A DNA stretch of 64,000 bases from Paralithodes platypus (taxonomy: Eukaryota; Arthropoda; Malacostraca; Decapoda; Lithodidae), in the NCBI GenBank assembly GCA_032716605.1, contig CM064506.1, positions 23,652,743-23,716,742 on the forward strand. Direction: 5' to 3'. The notes beneath the pieces are model-generated. The model had not been told where the DNA came from and did no database searches. It worked only from the letters and a program-made list of their open reading frames with translations. This document shows, in pieces, positions 10,563 through 22,800 of this stretch (the stretch's first letter is position 1; each line of letters opens with the position of its first letter). The position numbers and the translations under genes are program-made.

Positions 10563-11164
10563 CCTCTGAAGTGCGCATGGGGGTAATTAGACACCTCTCC
10601 CTGTGCGCATGTATTTGAGGTGTTTCCGTCACTAAAATATTCATTGTACCATTAATAGCATTAATACTTAACCATATGCGCCTATTATGGGTTGATTATA
10701 AAGGTATTAACCTGAAACAACAATAAAACTAGTGAAAACAGCGTTTGGATGGTCAAAATCGGAGATATAGCCCGCGAGTTGTATAATGTATGGGTGAGGC
10801 AAGCTGCTTTCCCGCCAATTTCCCCCAAGGCCACTGAGACACAGTCGATCGATACTCTCTCTCTCTCTCTTGCATTCGCTTTCTATCAGTGCTCTGCAAC
10901 CGGATTTCTAATGTTAGCACGAAAATATACCTCAGAATAAGGGAATAACAGGGAAAATAGGTGATAACTGAAGGAGAGGAGGAAAGTGGGGAAGGAGGGG
11001 AGGTAGAGGACTGAGATTTTGCATGGATCAGGGGCCAAAAAAAAAAAAGAAAAAAAAAAAAAAAAATTTGATGTCAAAAGTTGATTTTTTTTTTCTCTGT
11101 CTCTTAAAGAGTCTCCCCGCAGTCCGCCGGGGTAACTCTTAAAAGTCTACCCGCAGTTCCCGGG
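10563..11164. mobile_element. TTAA-flanked MITE, family 1, copy B
   Basis: A 602-bp copy of the element at 651-1236, flanked by TTAA at 10559-10562 and 11165-11168. It carries a longer A-rich run (11036-11067), but the body matches closely, including GTTTGGATGGTCAAAATCGG and the closing CCCGGGTTAA. Confidence 0.75.
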
Positions 11165-11168
11165 TTAA

Positions 11169-11569
11169 GGACAAAGTCAATCAACAGACGAAATAAGCTC
11201 CCAAATTACAATAACATAGCGGCCCGCCGTTTATGGGTGACTTTTTACACGTCATTTTAAATGTTACTTTCCTGCCCTGGTCTAGGCCTAATAGATTTTT
11301 CCAAAGAATCAAACTTAAATTAAAAGGAAGTAGCCTAGCCTACAGTGTATAGGAAGGCTATTCCAACATGCATTCCAGAACTTAGGCTAGCCTAGGCCTA
11401 GGCTATATGAAAATTTGTGGGTGGTCTGCCAAAAAAGAATCACTAGGCCTATTAGGCTATGGGTAGGCTAGTATGGGGTGCATTTTGCAAATTTTCTGAA
11501 CTCTTAGGCCTAGGCTAGGCTAAATTAAAACTCACAAAATCTGAGTAAAACCAGCACTAGAATTTTGTC
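11169..11569. other. TAGGCCTA-rich stretch, no gene
   Basis: Intergenic-looking DNA with many TAGGCCTA and AGCCTAGG strings. I see no frame or inverted repeat of note. Confidence 0.5.
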
Positions 11570-12000
11570 TTGTCTTGTCTTGGGGCAACCTCAGGCGAAT
11601 ACTCGCCCACTCCGGCCCTACCGTAGTCGCGGAGATCCTATGTCACAATTAAATTAGTTTATAGTTAAGGTTAAAATTCACCACCGTGTCACTTTCATTC
11701 TAGGTCATTCGTAGAACCGTAACACTGTAAAGGCAACAACCCAATAGCAGGTCATCAGGTGGTGAACCAGAGACCTACAAACCACGGTACTAGGGCCAGA
11801 GCAATGTCTTGAAGCGAGGTGCCCTTATCAACCAACCCCAGACAATCCAGTAGGAGCTGTCGGAAGGAATCCATCTTTGAAGCCAGAAAGGGACGCCCAT
11901 CCACATGCTCAGTGACGGGACGAGGCGAGGCTTAGGAGGCATATGTAGAACGACCAGATGTAGGAAGTGGAGGGGAAGGGGTACCGTACGACGATACATG
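11570..12000 (-). mobile_element. Possible retroposon 3' end with (AAGAC)n tail
   Basis: Read on the minus strand, a ~400-bp GC-richer segment ends in CAAGACAAGACAAGAC, which looks like a simple-repeat retroposon tail. The 5' boundary and the family are not identified and no domain is visible. It could also be single-copy DNA. Confidence 0.25.
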
Positions 12001-12084
12001 GGATGCGGAGACAGCGGAGGGAAGAGCTCGTCAAAGTCATACGGTTCCTCAGGACCTCAACAATAACCGGGGGACGGCCGGTGC

Positions 12085-12335
12085 GGGCAATGGTCGATCG
12101 CCGTAGTTAATATAAGTTCGCGTCTATTTTGACGGCGATTTTTGTTGTAGTTAGGCTAGGCCTAGGCTATTTGCCCCCTGCTGGCAATATATATGATGAT
12201 GACAATATGTGATGGGGGGCGTTTGACCCCCTCAACATATTATTGTATCCAACGATCTCTAACCTCTGTATCTCAAAAAGGGCTAGAGCAAATTGGCTGT
12301 AAATTTCCACATCTAGGCTATTCCTTGACAGATTT
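12085..12335. repeat. Dispersed repeat with GCGTCTATTTTGACGGCGAT core
   Basis: The core is followed by TTTGCCCCCTGCTGGCAATA and by TATTATTGTATCCAACG. The same order recurs, diverged, at 12640-12770 and twice in opposite orientations within 16300-16800. It is probably a non-autonomous fold-back element. Confidence 0.5.
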
Positions 12336-12639
12336 GCTCCCTCCAATTAATATTTATTAGCATAAATTCAGCCTAGTTTAGCATATAAAACAAAAACTAA
12401 CATTTGTTTAGCCTAGGCCTACATATAAAAAGAAAAAACCCACTCGTACTGCAATTATAAGCATAAATATGAGTATCTAAGTTACAAAGCAAATGTTTTT
12501 GTATAGCCTAAAATAAACCATAAAATTGTCATCTGTCAACTGTTGAGGTCATAAATATAAAAAAATCTAATACATTAGGAAAAAATGCGTTAAGAGTTGT
12601 GTTAGCGGGTCTATCGTCCTCTTTATTGACGTAGTCGCA

Positions 12640-12770
12640 CGCTCGCAGTTCAATTCGCGTCTAATTTGACTGTGGTTATTTGCCCCTGCTGGGATATAGA
12701 TGATGATGACAATAAGTCATAGGGGGATAAAGCCCCTTCAACCCATTATTGTATCTCACGGCCAGGCGTT
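12640..12770. repeat. Diverged partial copy of the 12085-12335 repeat
   Basis: TTCGCGTCTAATTTGACTG, TTTGCCCCTGCTGGGATATA and CCCATTATTGTATC follow the order of the fuller copy. Confidence 0.5.
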
Positions 12771-13399
12771 GGGTAAATTGTTTTGTTACCGGCCGGCGGA
12801 TTGAGGGTGGCTTTACCAAGTTTACCCCAGCAGTTAAATTAGAAGCGAATGTAGGCCTAACTGCGAGCGTGCGACTAGGCTATATAAACAAAGCTTTTGG
12901 TATGCCCACAACTACAACTCTTACCAAAACTGCAATTAGCCTATTTTTGTTTTGTTTTTTCAGTCTAGGCTAAATTGGTGAGGCTAGGCTAAATTATTTA
13001 GCTGCAATTAGCCTAGCCTATTTGTTTTTGTTCTTTCAGTCTAGGCTAAATTGTGGTAGGCTAGGTTAAATTCTTTAACATGTGTACTATTGTGTAGGCC
13101 TGTGCTTTCCAATAGAAGTAAAAATATGTAGCATAGCCTAATGCAATTTGACTAAAACCTAAGCCTACCTGAATATAGCCCTATGCAGAGCTCAAAAGCA
13201 AAAAAAAAAAAAAAAAATATGTTGAGCAGTGAAATAAAATTAAGCTAGGCCTAGGCCTGGTTTCTCATAGGCCTAATAACCTAATGAAGTATACTATAGC
13301 CTAACCTAATTTAAGTTATTTCACAAAAAACTTATAGGCCTCCTCATGCATTATTTTCCATTGTAAAATAAGTTTGTGATACACTACGAAAGATTATTC
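12771..13399. other. TAGGCCTA-rich stretch, no gene
   Basis: Contains an A-run at 13200-13217 and repeated GTCTAGGCTAAATTG strings, nothing else. Confidence 0.5.
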
Positions 13400-14300
13400 A
13401 ACATGGAATTTGAATGGAATAGAGAAGCTTAGCAACGAAAAGCCAAGCTTTTGTAAGCAGTGCAATAACTTAATGAAGGACAGAAAAGCTGCAGGATGCT
13501 CTGGCATTCTAGCCGAGATGATTAAGGCCTCAGGTGAGAAAGGAGTAGGTGTGTTCAATGAGCTAATTAACTTCATCATCAGAGAGGAAGTAATATCTGA
13601 TGAATGGCACAAAAGTATATTATATACTGTATACGAGCAAAGGGTACTCATTGGATAGGGAAAATTATAGGGGCCTGAAAATACTTGATCAAGTCATGAA
13701 GGTCTGTGAGAAAGTCTTTGAAGGTATGATATTGACGATATACAGTTTGGTTTCATGCTAGGACACGGCACAATCCAAGTCATGAAGGTATTTGTGTGAT
13801 AATGAAGATGTATGAGGACTCACAAACGGCAGTGAGGGTGAAAGATGTACCGGTACTGAGTGATGAGTTTTCAGTTCGCGTCGGAGTCCACCAGGGCTCT
13901 GTGTTAATGAAGCCCTTTCCTCTTTTTTGTTTTATGGTTCTGGAGGCACTATCTGGTGATTTCAGAGTTGGGCTCCCCTGGGAACTGCTATAAGGGTCCT
14001 GAAAATGCTTGACTAAGTCATGAAGGTCTGTGAGAGTCTTAGAAGGTATGATAAGGGAAAGATACTGTATGTACTGTATGTACTTAAAAGATAGGGATCT
14101 GATGTTGTGTTTGCAGACCGGGAGAAGGCCTTTGATAAGGTGGCCAGAGAAGTTGTGCAGTAGGCTAGGAGAAAACTTGGCATTGAGGAGTGGCTGGTGC
14201 ATGTGATAATGAAGATGTACGAGGACTCACGAACGGTAGTGAGGGTGAAAGGTGTACAGCTGAGTGAGGGACATATACAGTACTTCTTGTTGAGGATATA
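13400..14300 (+). pseudogene. Second RTE-like LINE family: scrambled RT fragments
   Basis: KAAGCSGILAEMIKASGEKG (13475-13545) and ISDEWHKSI form an RT palm entry (the usual motif is G-x-DGI). GLKILDQVMKVCEKVFEG follows near 13670 in another frame. VRVGVHQGSV near 13880 corresponds to the RT motif before the catalytic aspartates. ADREKAFDKVAREVV near 14117 is an out-of-order AYDRV-type motif. Pieces are shuffled and repeated, so this is a rearranged graveyard of one LINE. Confidence 0.7.
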
Positions 14301-14509
14301 GGGTAGTGAAGCTGTGAAGCTTATGTCACCCTATCCGGGCGGAAAGGACCCCAGGGTGGAGAGGTTTCACAGGGAGGACGGGGACATCGTAGATTTCAGG
14401 GGAGGGCACCCATGCCCCGCAGTCGACGGAGACGCCCCGCCAAGCTCAGGAACTTCTTCGTTAGCAGGAGGACCTTGGATTGACATATACAGTACAGTAC
14501 TAGATATTT

Positions 14510-14640
14510 GGTAAGGGTTAGCTTTATATCCCATGTACTGGTTACTAGGGACATATACTAGGTGTTAGGTGGAGGTTAGTTTTGTATCCAAAGTACTGGG
14601 TACTAGGGACATATACTAGGTGTTACGTGAGGGTACTGAG
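14510..14640. repeat. ~60-bp tandem repeat, first array
   Basis: Two to three units share TACTAGGGACATATACTAGG, separated by GTTAGTTTTGTATCC variants. The same unit appears in four copies at 15615-15840. Confidence 0.8.
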
Positions 14641-14830
14641 TGATGAGTTTTCAGTTCGCGTCGGAGTCCAACAGGGAATTGTGTTAATTAAGCCCTCTCC
14701 TCTTTTTTATGGTTCTGGAGGCACTATCTAGTGATTTCAGAGTTAGGCTCCCCTTGCAACTGCTATAAGAGGCCTGAAAATGCTTGGCCAAGTCATGAAG
14801 GTCTGTGAGTGTGAGAGAGTCTTTGAAGGT
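14632..14830 (+). pseudogene. Repeated RT fragment of the second RTE-like family
   Basis: TTTTCAGTTCGCGTCGGAGT and the following ~170 bp repeat 13865-14040, including the GTCATGAAGGTCTGTGAG segment. It is a local duplication of the RT fragment, not a fresh insertion, because flanking minisatellite units were copied with it. Confidence 0.65.
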
Positions 14831-14870
14831 ATGATAACTTCATAGTCAGGCAGCTGCAGGAAAGATATCT

Positions 14871-15494
14871 AAGAGGTGTTTTTCCGGTCCCGTCTCAAGA
14901 CCACCGTCGCAAGATCTACCCGAAAAACTTTTTTTCTGGTCCCGTCGCAAGCCCACCTTTAGCAAGCGAGACACCAATATTCTCTTGCGACGGCAAGAGA
15001 GCTCCGGAGCTGGGTTGACGGCAAGCTGAAACATCTCACTCAACTTACTGTTTCTCCATTCTAATTTATTTCGGTATATTTGTTTATCCAAACATTATGT
15101 TATAATTTACTTGCGTATTATTAGGAAGTAGAGTAATAAGAGCCCACAGTAACGTATATCCAATTGTTGATAATAAATTAATGTGGGACAGTACGCTTCG
15201 TTAAATTTTGTCCACGAAACAACAACAAACCCCAGCTTTGACTAGGCCTAGGCTATGCTATTTACGGATTGTTTTTTCATATCAGAATTGCATTTATATA
15301 ATCCTTATGATAATTAAATTGGCGGTGAATGTTATTCCGATGAAATGGAAGTTGTATAGCCTAGCCTATATATTTGTAAGATGTGTGCTGGCTTGGAGCA
15401 AGCCTGTGTTGTTTTTCCTGTCCTGTGATGATCTTGCGACGGCTCGGTTGAGACGGTGGTCTTGCGACGGGCCCGGAAAATCACATCTCTACTG
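14871..15494. mobile_element. Fold-back/MITE-like element with ~55-bp inverted ends
   Basis: AGGTGTTTTTCCGGTCCCGT at the left pairs, imperfectly, with the inverse of CGGGCCCGGAAAATCACATC at the right. Inner parts repeat GTCGCAAGACCACCGTC in both arms. The element interrupts the RTE-like fragments. No transposase frame is present and I could not fix the target duplication. Confidence 0.55.
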
Positions 15495-15504
15495 AAAGTA
15501 AGAA

Positions 15505-15620
15505 GTTGTGCAGTAGGCTAGGAGAAAATTTGGCGTAGAGGAGTGGCTGGTGCGTGTGATAATGGAGATGTATGAAGACTCACGAACGGTAGTGAGGGTG
15601 AAAGGTGTACTGAGTGAGGG
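15505..15620 (+). pseudogene. Third copy of the RT fragment GAAGTTGTGCAGTAGGCTAG
   Basis: It repeats 14148-14270 (GTGAGGGTGAAAGGTGTAC and GATGTATGAAGACTCACGAA) and is followed by the tandem array, confirming block duplication in 13.4-15.8 kb. Confidence 0.65.
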
Positions 15621-15840
15621 ACATATGCTAGATGAAGGTTAGTTTTGTATCCCACGTACTGGGTACTAGGGACATATACTAGGTGTTATGGAAGGGTTAG
15701 TATTGTATCCCAAATACTAGGTACTAGGGACATATACTAGGTGTTACGTGAGGGTTAGCTTGGTATCCCACGTACTGGGTACTAGGGACATATACTAGGT
15801 GTTACGTGAGGGTTAGTTTTGTATCCAACGTACTGGGTCT
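15615..15840. repeat. ~60-bp tandem repeat, second array
   Basis: Four units contain ACTAGGGACATATACTAGGT with TTACGTGAGGGTTAG spacers. They match the array at 14510-14640. Confidence 0.8.
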
Positions 15841-15970
15841 AGGGGGCGGCAGCCTCCACCCATAATACTAGGATAGGTTAGGTAAGGTTGTTAGGTTAGG
15901 CTAATGGGGATGGATGTAGTTTCCGAGTGTACGGTCGTCATGTTTACATTTGTCGATCGCCGTTGTTAAC
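15841..15970. repeat. Inverted copy of repeat at 9920-10440
   Basis: GGCGGCAGCCTCCACCCATA and TTAGGTAAGGTTGTTAGG mirror the sequence near 9930-9995. GAGTGTACGGTCGTCATG mirrors 10390-10400. Confidence 0.55.
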
Positions 15971-16299
15971 CTGCCCTTCCCTACCTATCATGTGTTTATT
16001 GGTTGTCCATCTTGATCTAATTCTTCAGGCCAGCCCTATTAGAGTATTTTTGGGGAACTCAGTGGTGTGGTTAAACTATTTTTAATATATATTTGTTTAA
16101 ATATGTAAGATATGCAATAAATTAAGTAAAATATATTGTTTTTACTTTATACCTATACATATAATTGTCATTATTAAGGAAATTCCATTGACTATTTACA
16201 TCGCTAGGCCTAGCTTCCTTATTTCTATTAATTTCCTCCAGTTCACAATGAAACCTATTGCTAATTTCCTTGTTCTTCAGCAGCCGCGGCGGTGTCGGC

Positions 16300-16800
16300 G
16301 TTGGACGCTTGGGATAATGTTCCTGTCTATTTTGAATGCCATTCGATACAATAATATGTTGAAAGCCCCCCCTCACCCCCCCATGACATGTTATCATCAT
16401 ATATATTGCCAGTAGGGGGCAAACAACCAAAAAAATTGCCGCAAAGCCCTTCCCTCAACATATTATTGTATCCAATGGCAGTCAAAATAGACGGGAACAT
16501 GATCGCAAGCGTCCACCGCCGCCGCCGCCGTCATGTTTACATGGTCGATCGCCGCAGTTTGGTTAGGCCTATTTGCCCCCCTCAACATATTATTGTATCC
16601 AACGGCATTCAAAATGGACGGGAACATGATGGCAAGCTTTCGTCGCCGCTCCACCGCCATGTTTACATGTGTCGATCGCCGTGGTTAAGTTCGCGTCTAT
16701 TTTGACGGCGATTTTTTTCGGTTATTTGCCCCCTGCTGGCAATATATAAGATGATGACAATATGTCATGAGGGGGGGGCCTCAACAATGACCTCTAACCT
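16300..16800. repeat. Fold-back repeat related to 12085-12335
   Basis: The left arm (16310-16450) and right arm (16600-16790) are inverted copies. The left reads CATATATATTGCCAGTAGGG and the right TTTGCCCCCTGCTGGCAATA. Between them AACATATTATTGTATCCAA occurs more than once. No coding frame is credible. It is a non-autonomous fold-back element or a pair of opposed MITEs. Confidence 0.55.
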
Positions 16801-16869
16801 CTGTATATGAAATAGGGCTAGAGCAAATTGGCTGCAAATTTCCACATCTAGGCTATTCCTTGACTGACT

Positions 16870-17260
16870 CTTCCTAAATGGTCGACATAGGCCTATACTC
16901 AGTCACATATTAGCTTGATCACTCTAGGCCTAGTTGTTTTTTAGTTACAGAGGTTATAGCCTAGGTCATGATTTCTTGCCTACTTACAGCGAATAGACTA
17001 GGCCTATTGTAGATTGGTAAAATATTTGCTTAATAGGCCTAGGCTATGCAATTGTCTCGATTTGACTAATTTTACCTAATTAGGCTAGGCATAAAGCAGC
17101 CTCAGTCTATTCCCAAACCCCAAACAGTATCCCATATTAAGCCCTAGGCTAGGCCTAGGCCTAATCCCACTCTCAATCAAAATTCGAACTGATAAATTCG
17201 TACCTACCGGTAGCGCTGCCTAGGCTAGGCCTATATTTTTCGTGAATAGATATAGAAAAT
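16870..17260. repeat. TAGGCCTA-dense stretch
   Basis: TAGGCCTA and AGGCTAGGCC occur many times. This is the densest part of a 7-kb zone (about 9.9-17.3 kb) with the same bias. Confidence 0.6.
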
Positions 17261-17890
17261 GGTTTAAAGGAAAGAGCATCTTATATTATGTTCAAATAAT
17301 ATGTAATAGCACTGTGTATGGTTGTATTACATTTAAATAGTGATAGATGTGTAAATTAATGGGATAAATACTCTGAAGTTCACATACGTTCAGAAAATGT
17401 TGTGCAACACTGTTGCCAGATACTAATCAATCCCATTATCATTATATCATAATGGATTTTACTCATTTGCATAATTTCAAATACCTAGGACATTAATATA
17501 ATAATTTCCTATCTTTTTTGTAGTGATATTTGTCTGATTTAGTGGTATATTGGTGTCTGTCTAGGGTTATAATGCATTGTGAAAGTTACCTCTGCATCTC
17601 TGACTTGGCTTAAGTGCCCCTGCTTTCTTTGAGTACTACATGGCAAGAGAAGCTTTCGGTTCTGTCTCAGAGTGTCAATTACTGTTCAAGGTAAACACAA
17701 CTGCTAAATTCGACCTCATGTTCAAATAATATGTAATAGCATTATCTATGGTTGTATTAGACAACAATCGTGATAGGTTTCTATTTTATGTGGATAAATA
17801 GTATTAAGCTGAATAAACTAAATACCGAAAGTTCACTAGAGTGGTAGTTGATACATATGAAGGATGTAGAATATAGGAGGGAAGGGCTAG
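17261..17890. other. No gene; one short duplicated string
   Basis: TGTTCAAATAATATGTAATA and the following GGTTGTATTA occur near 17290 and again near 17720. Nothing else stands out. Confidence 0.5.
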
Positions 17891-18440
17891 GCAGTGTTGC
17901 CAGTTGTATCGCTAGATATTACCGCTAGATGTAGAGCTATTTGCTTCAATTTAGCAGCCATTTTTTCATATCTAGAGAGATTTACTAGGGATAATTTAAA
18001 AATGTCAGACATTCTAGTCATATTACATTGTAAAATTTGCAAAACAAACAAACCAAAACTCTTTAGAAATTGCAGCATTATTCTAACATTGTTTGACTAT
18101 GTAGCAACATGCTAGCGACTTTTGAGAAAGGATCTAGCGGTATTTTGTGGAGACACACTGGGTGGTGGTTGCAGTGGTGCCAGTTGTAAAGCTACATATT
18201 ACCGCTAAATGTAGAGCTATTTACTTCAATCTAGCAGCCATTTCTTTTATATCTAGAGACATTTACTAGGGATAATTTGAAAATTTCAGACATTCTAGTC
18301 ATACTACATTGTAAAATTTGCAAAACAAACAAACCAAAACTCTTTAGAAATTGCAGCATTATCCTAACATTGTTTGGCTATGTAGCAACATGCTAGCAAC
18401 TTTTGAGAAAGGATCTAGCGGTATTTCGTGGTAACACTTT
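17891..18440. repeat. Two-copy ~280-bp tandem duplication
   Basis: The first unit starts at 17891 (GCAGTGTTGCCAGTTG) and the second at 18171 (GCAGTGGTGCCAGTTG). They remain alignable through CTAGCGGTATTT at each end, with scattered substitutions. It is non-coding. Confidence 0.85.
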
Positions 18441-19369
18441 AGGAGGGTTAAAATACGAGTCACACGGGCAATTGCCAAAACTTTAAAGGTCCATATCATT
18501 GATATTAAACTAAGCATTTGGCAAAGGGAGGAATTGTTATAAACCTTAGCCAATACTCTGTCATTCACCAAAAATAAATTTGAATTTATCATTATTATTT
18601 GGTAGGGTAGGTATGTATAGGTAGGTTGGCTAAATAATTGCTGGAATTCGTAGGGACTCGAACGGTTTTGAGAGAGTTAAATAAAAAAACAAAAGTTAGG
18701 ACTGAATAATAAAGAGATTATGTTATTAAGCAAAACTGGGGGATGCGTGGAAGCCTATAGACTGTAGACGGTAAACTTTGTGTGTGGTAGCGAATTCGGT
18801 TTTAAAGTAATTTAAGAATAGACAGTTTTCAATGCTGCGGCCAAACTATTCCACCCATTTATATTTTTTTGGTATCAAAACGTTCGGAATCGCGAGCCTC
18901 ACCCAACTACGCAAGCATGGCTCTGATCATCGCCGTAGTTTTCAAGATGTGGAATTTTAAGTGGAATTCGAGGTTTTTTCCAGATTGCCGGAAAAAACCC
19001 CACGTGCAAAAGCAAAACCTTCTCTATAAAATTTGCGGAGCATTAGTAGGGGAGTGCGTATGCCAAAGCCCAGTCGTTTCCTGTGAGTGGGAGAGACGGT
19101 ATTTAAGCGTCAAGTTTTTCGGGAAATCGGCTGCCACGGACCTGTTTGGCCACCATGCCGGATGTTTAGCATATCAAAAGTTGCCCAATACAAAAACGCA
19201 CCTCTTGTGAAAGTTTGATCCCGATCCAAAAAGCGGTTCTGGAGTTATTGCGTCGAAACCGGCGCGTAAGAAACATTTGGATGAAATTCCAGGTTTAATT
19301 ATTACAATAGGGGTTCCCCATAGGGGACGAACCCCTAATTACACTATATGTTATACAATACTAGATTGT
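18441..19369. other. No supported gene; small CpG-richer patch
   Basis: Around 18870-19280 CpG is more frequent than in the neighbourhood. A frame of 113 codons is open there, but it resembles no domain I know and the sequence has no repeat partner in the window. It could be the edge of a regulatory region or decayed coding DNA. Confidence 0.3.
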
Positions 19370-19372
19370 GTA

Positions 19373-19812
19373 TAGTAGGGTCATTTGCTTGGAATCCGTG
19401 ACCATTTTGTTCCTACCTTTTTCTCTCGATGGATTTGACAACCTGAACCATTTTAAAGGAAAATTAGCTCCTATGCCCCTCTGAAAAATGACGGCTAACT
19501 CTGCTAGAGCCCAATATTCATAATGGCCGCCAACGCCATTTTTGAAAAACATGAAATGTAATATCTCTGGCATCAGATGAGCTACAAGGGCGAATGAGGT
19601 GTCCTTTTTCACTAATTCTGGCATTACAAATCCACTGGAATGGTTATTGTATTGTATTGTATTGTATATTGTATTGTTATTGTATTGTATTATACTAATT
19701 GTACATACTAATCTGCCACTTCACTGTCACTACATGATTCACTGTATGAGCCACTATCAGAATCACTGTCCTCACTTTCGCTGCTATCATCACTGTTGTT
19801 CTCTGCCTGCGG
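19373..19812. repeat. Left terminal inverted repeat of transposon B
   Basis: About 440 bp, nearly identical in inverse to 24407-24843. It includes a pentamer-like (ATTGT)n patch at about 19644-19695. Its inner ~105 bp is an antisense copy of the 3' end of the transposase gene (coding for the acidic tail). The inner boundary is CTCTGCCTGCGG. Confidence 0.9.
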
Positions 19813-19899
19813 TGTATATCTAATATTACTTTTTTACTGTTTCAGATGGATCGCATGGCTATCTGATGAAAATCGCCGACTTGTGAAGTGACCGAAATA

Positions 19900-22800
19900 A
19901 TGGATAATAGAAGAGAGAGTGAAGAGTTACCAGACAAGACATTAAATGAATACAAGTGCATTTTACTCTGTGGTAAGCGATGTACCGCAGATGATCGTTT
20001 GGAAAACATTACACCTGAGAAGTGGGAATCCATCCGGGAAAAGTCTTTACAATGGAAAGATGTTGATAAGTTTCAACATAATTATACATGAAAATGTGGA
20101 TTGGGAGAAGGGACCAAAGGGTCACCACATGCATAGCACTTGTTACGCATCATTATCCAGCAAGTGCAAGCTTTCTCAAGCCGAAAAACGCAAACACAAA
20201 TCCGAGGAACGTCTTGAAAGAGATGAAGCATCAGATCAACAAGACCCTTCCCCAGAGGCCAGTGCACCTAAAAGGCTCCGCTCCAGTATGGGTGTCCTTC
20301 ACGATAAGACTCTATGTGTGTGGTGCATGAAAGGGGCATACAAGAGTAGTGATCGTGACAAGCAGATTTTACTCCTATCAACAGTAGATGCCTGGACTAA
20401 ATTCAAGTTACATACTGTCCGTCTGGAAGATGAGGTCATGAGATTGAGACTTGACACTCTGATTGCATCCATACCAGATAGTCAAGCAGCATTTTGGGTT
20501 GGAAATCCGCTACCATCGTGCGTGCTGGCGCATATATGTAAGCGACCACAAGCCCCTTTCAGATGAAAGCACTCAACATCTGCAGCGTGTAAACCTCCGA
20601 GAGGCCCAAGCTCTCTTCTTTCATCATATTCGTCAGGTCATCTTCAAAGACCATGAAATTCGCACACTGCAAGGCCTGCTGCAGGACTAAAAGCGCATTA
20701 TCTCAAATCACGGACATAACTCAGTAGTAAAATCCAGCTACTTAGAGGAAATTCTCGTCAATGAATTTGGGGAAGACATCAGATTTCATGAACGCATTCA
20801 AAAGAATGTGAGTGAACTGGTATATGATACAACAGCAGCAGGTACATACATCGAGGCGGCAATATCTTCATTGGGTGTCAGCAATGATCAGTTGGTGATG
20901 AATGTTGCGGCACGACTCAAAGAGCAAGTCATCAGGACAAATACTATTCCCTGGCTCCCATATATACACGAGTTGGAGAGAGAAGAAGACCTCAGTGAGC
21001 TCCTGCTGAAGTTGCTCACATGGCTGAAACACCCAAATAAGTCTGCAATTGATGACAGTCCATCTGTCCGATCGATTGCATCTATCCTCACAAGCTACAT
21101 CACTGGAAGACGCACTGCATTTGAGATAAATCTCTCTGTCTTGCTACATGGACTGACCAAGAGTAGGGAGATAGTCGACATATAATGCACAAATATGGAC
21201 TGGGCATCAGTTACAATGACGTACTTATGCTGCAAGATTTTTGGGTGGTCAATGACCTCAAGTGCTCATCTGATTGCCCCTTCGAACTAGCTGAGGGTAA
21301 GCCTGCTATCGCTATAGTCCCACAACAATGACTTCAAGAGCGACACACTGACCGGTGCTGGCCAGTCACACCGCACTAATGTCATGTTTGTGCAGCCAGA
21401 ATCATTTGATACAGAACTTCCTTCCGAGAATCACAAGGATAGACCAGTTCCCGGTGCCAACTTTGCATCAAACCTCTCGACAACTCTCAAAGAGCTCGGA
21501 AGTGAAATGCAAAAAGTCAACTCCTACAAGACAGCGAAGCGTGGGGAACCACCTCTCAGGAAGCCACCAGCTGATCAAAGTACTCCTCCTCCTGACACAT
21601 CGGTGCAATGAATTCGTGGTGTGATCCATGCATTGGCCAGGGTGCAAGATGACCGAACGAGACCTAAGCCAGAAGAACAGACTGTGCCTGGGTTTTCAGG
21701 GTTTCATGCCAGCATGTCAAATGCAGATGAGAAGAGTCGAGCAATATACCACATGACCTATCCCAACCCACCCAGTAAGACAATTCTCAATGATGTGATG
21801 TGTAAGCTTTCAAAATCAATCGAAGAAAAAAAGATGCCTTTTGCAATAATTGTTGGTGATCATCCTGTCTATGTGCTCATGCTAAAGTTGAAAAGTGAGA
21901 ATGCTGAGCTGTTCAGCAAAATCTTACCATTCATGGCACCCTTCCACATCCAAATGTCGTTCATCTACACTAAATACAAGAGGTTTAAGGGATCTGGCAT
22001 CTCAGATGTGTTGGTGGCAGCTGGTGTTATAGCAGACGGGTCTGTTGATCAGGCCCTTCGTGGAAAACATGTTAAGCGTGGGGTTCGCTGCTTGCGACTA
22101 TTCTACGAGACTCTGGTCCACCATGTCATAGACAAACGTTTGGAAGATTCCCCTCTATCTGAAGAAGTAAAGGCATCCCTTGCCATGCTTCGACATCCGA
22201 TTGATGCACAGGAACTTGCAGATGAACATGCAGAGCTAGAGAGTAATGCTGAGCTGAAGGACCTCGTTGATGCTCTCTTCAAGGACTTTGAGGGTACCCC
22301 ACAAGCAGAATACTGGATGTCATTCATGGAAATGGTTGAGGTTCTAACTCAAAATATCCATGCAATCAGAACAAGCAACTGGACTGAGTTCAAGTCTCAC
22401 TCAAGCTCATGCTTCCTTTGATGCAAATCTATGATAATGACAAGTATGGTCTGCATCTCCCCGATTTCACCGCAGTGCTTGATACCCTTCCTGTCGATCA
22501 GGCTGCATTCATGGAGAGTGGTATGTTTGCACAGTCAATGACAGGAAAACTATATTCGTGTATCGCCCTCGACATATGGATAGAGTCAACAATGAAAAAG
22601 GGCTCTAAGCTGAAGTTTGGTTGGTTGGCCATTCTGAACAATGAAAAGCAGCTCCTTTCAAACACTCGGAATGTGAATAACATCAATCGGGTGAGAACAA
22701 AGGTCCATCGCCATGCTAATCGCAAGAAACAAGGAAAAGGGAAGCATGCTGATTGCTCGTTGAGTAAAATGAAGAAGGATGAACAAGCTGTACAGGATAT

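Noticed and set aside
18869..19210. 113-codon frame before transposon B
   Set aside because: No recognised domain, no ATG context or splice evidence, and no related sequence in the window. Left as unexplained CpG-richer DNA.
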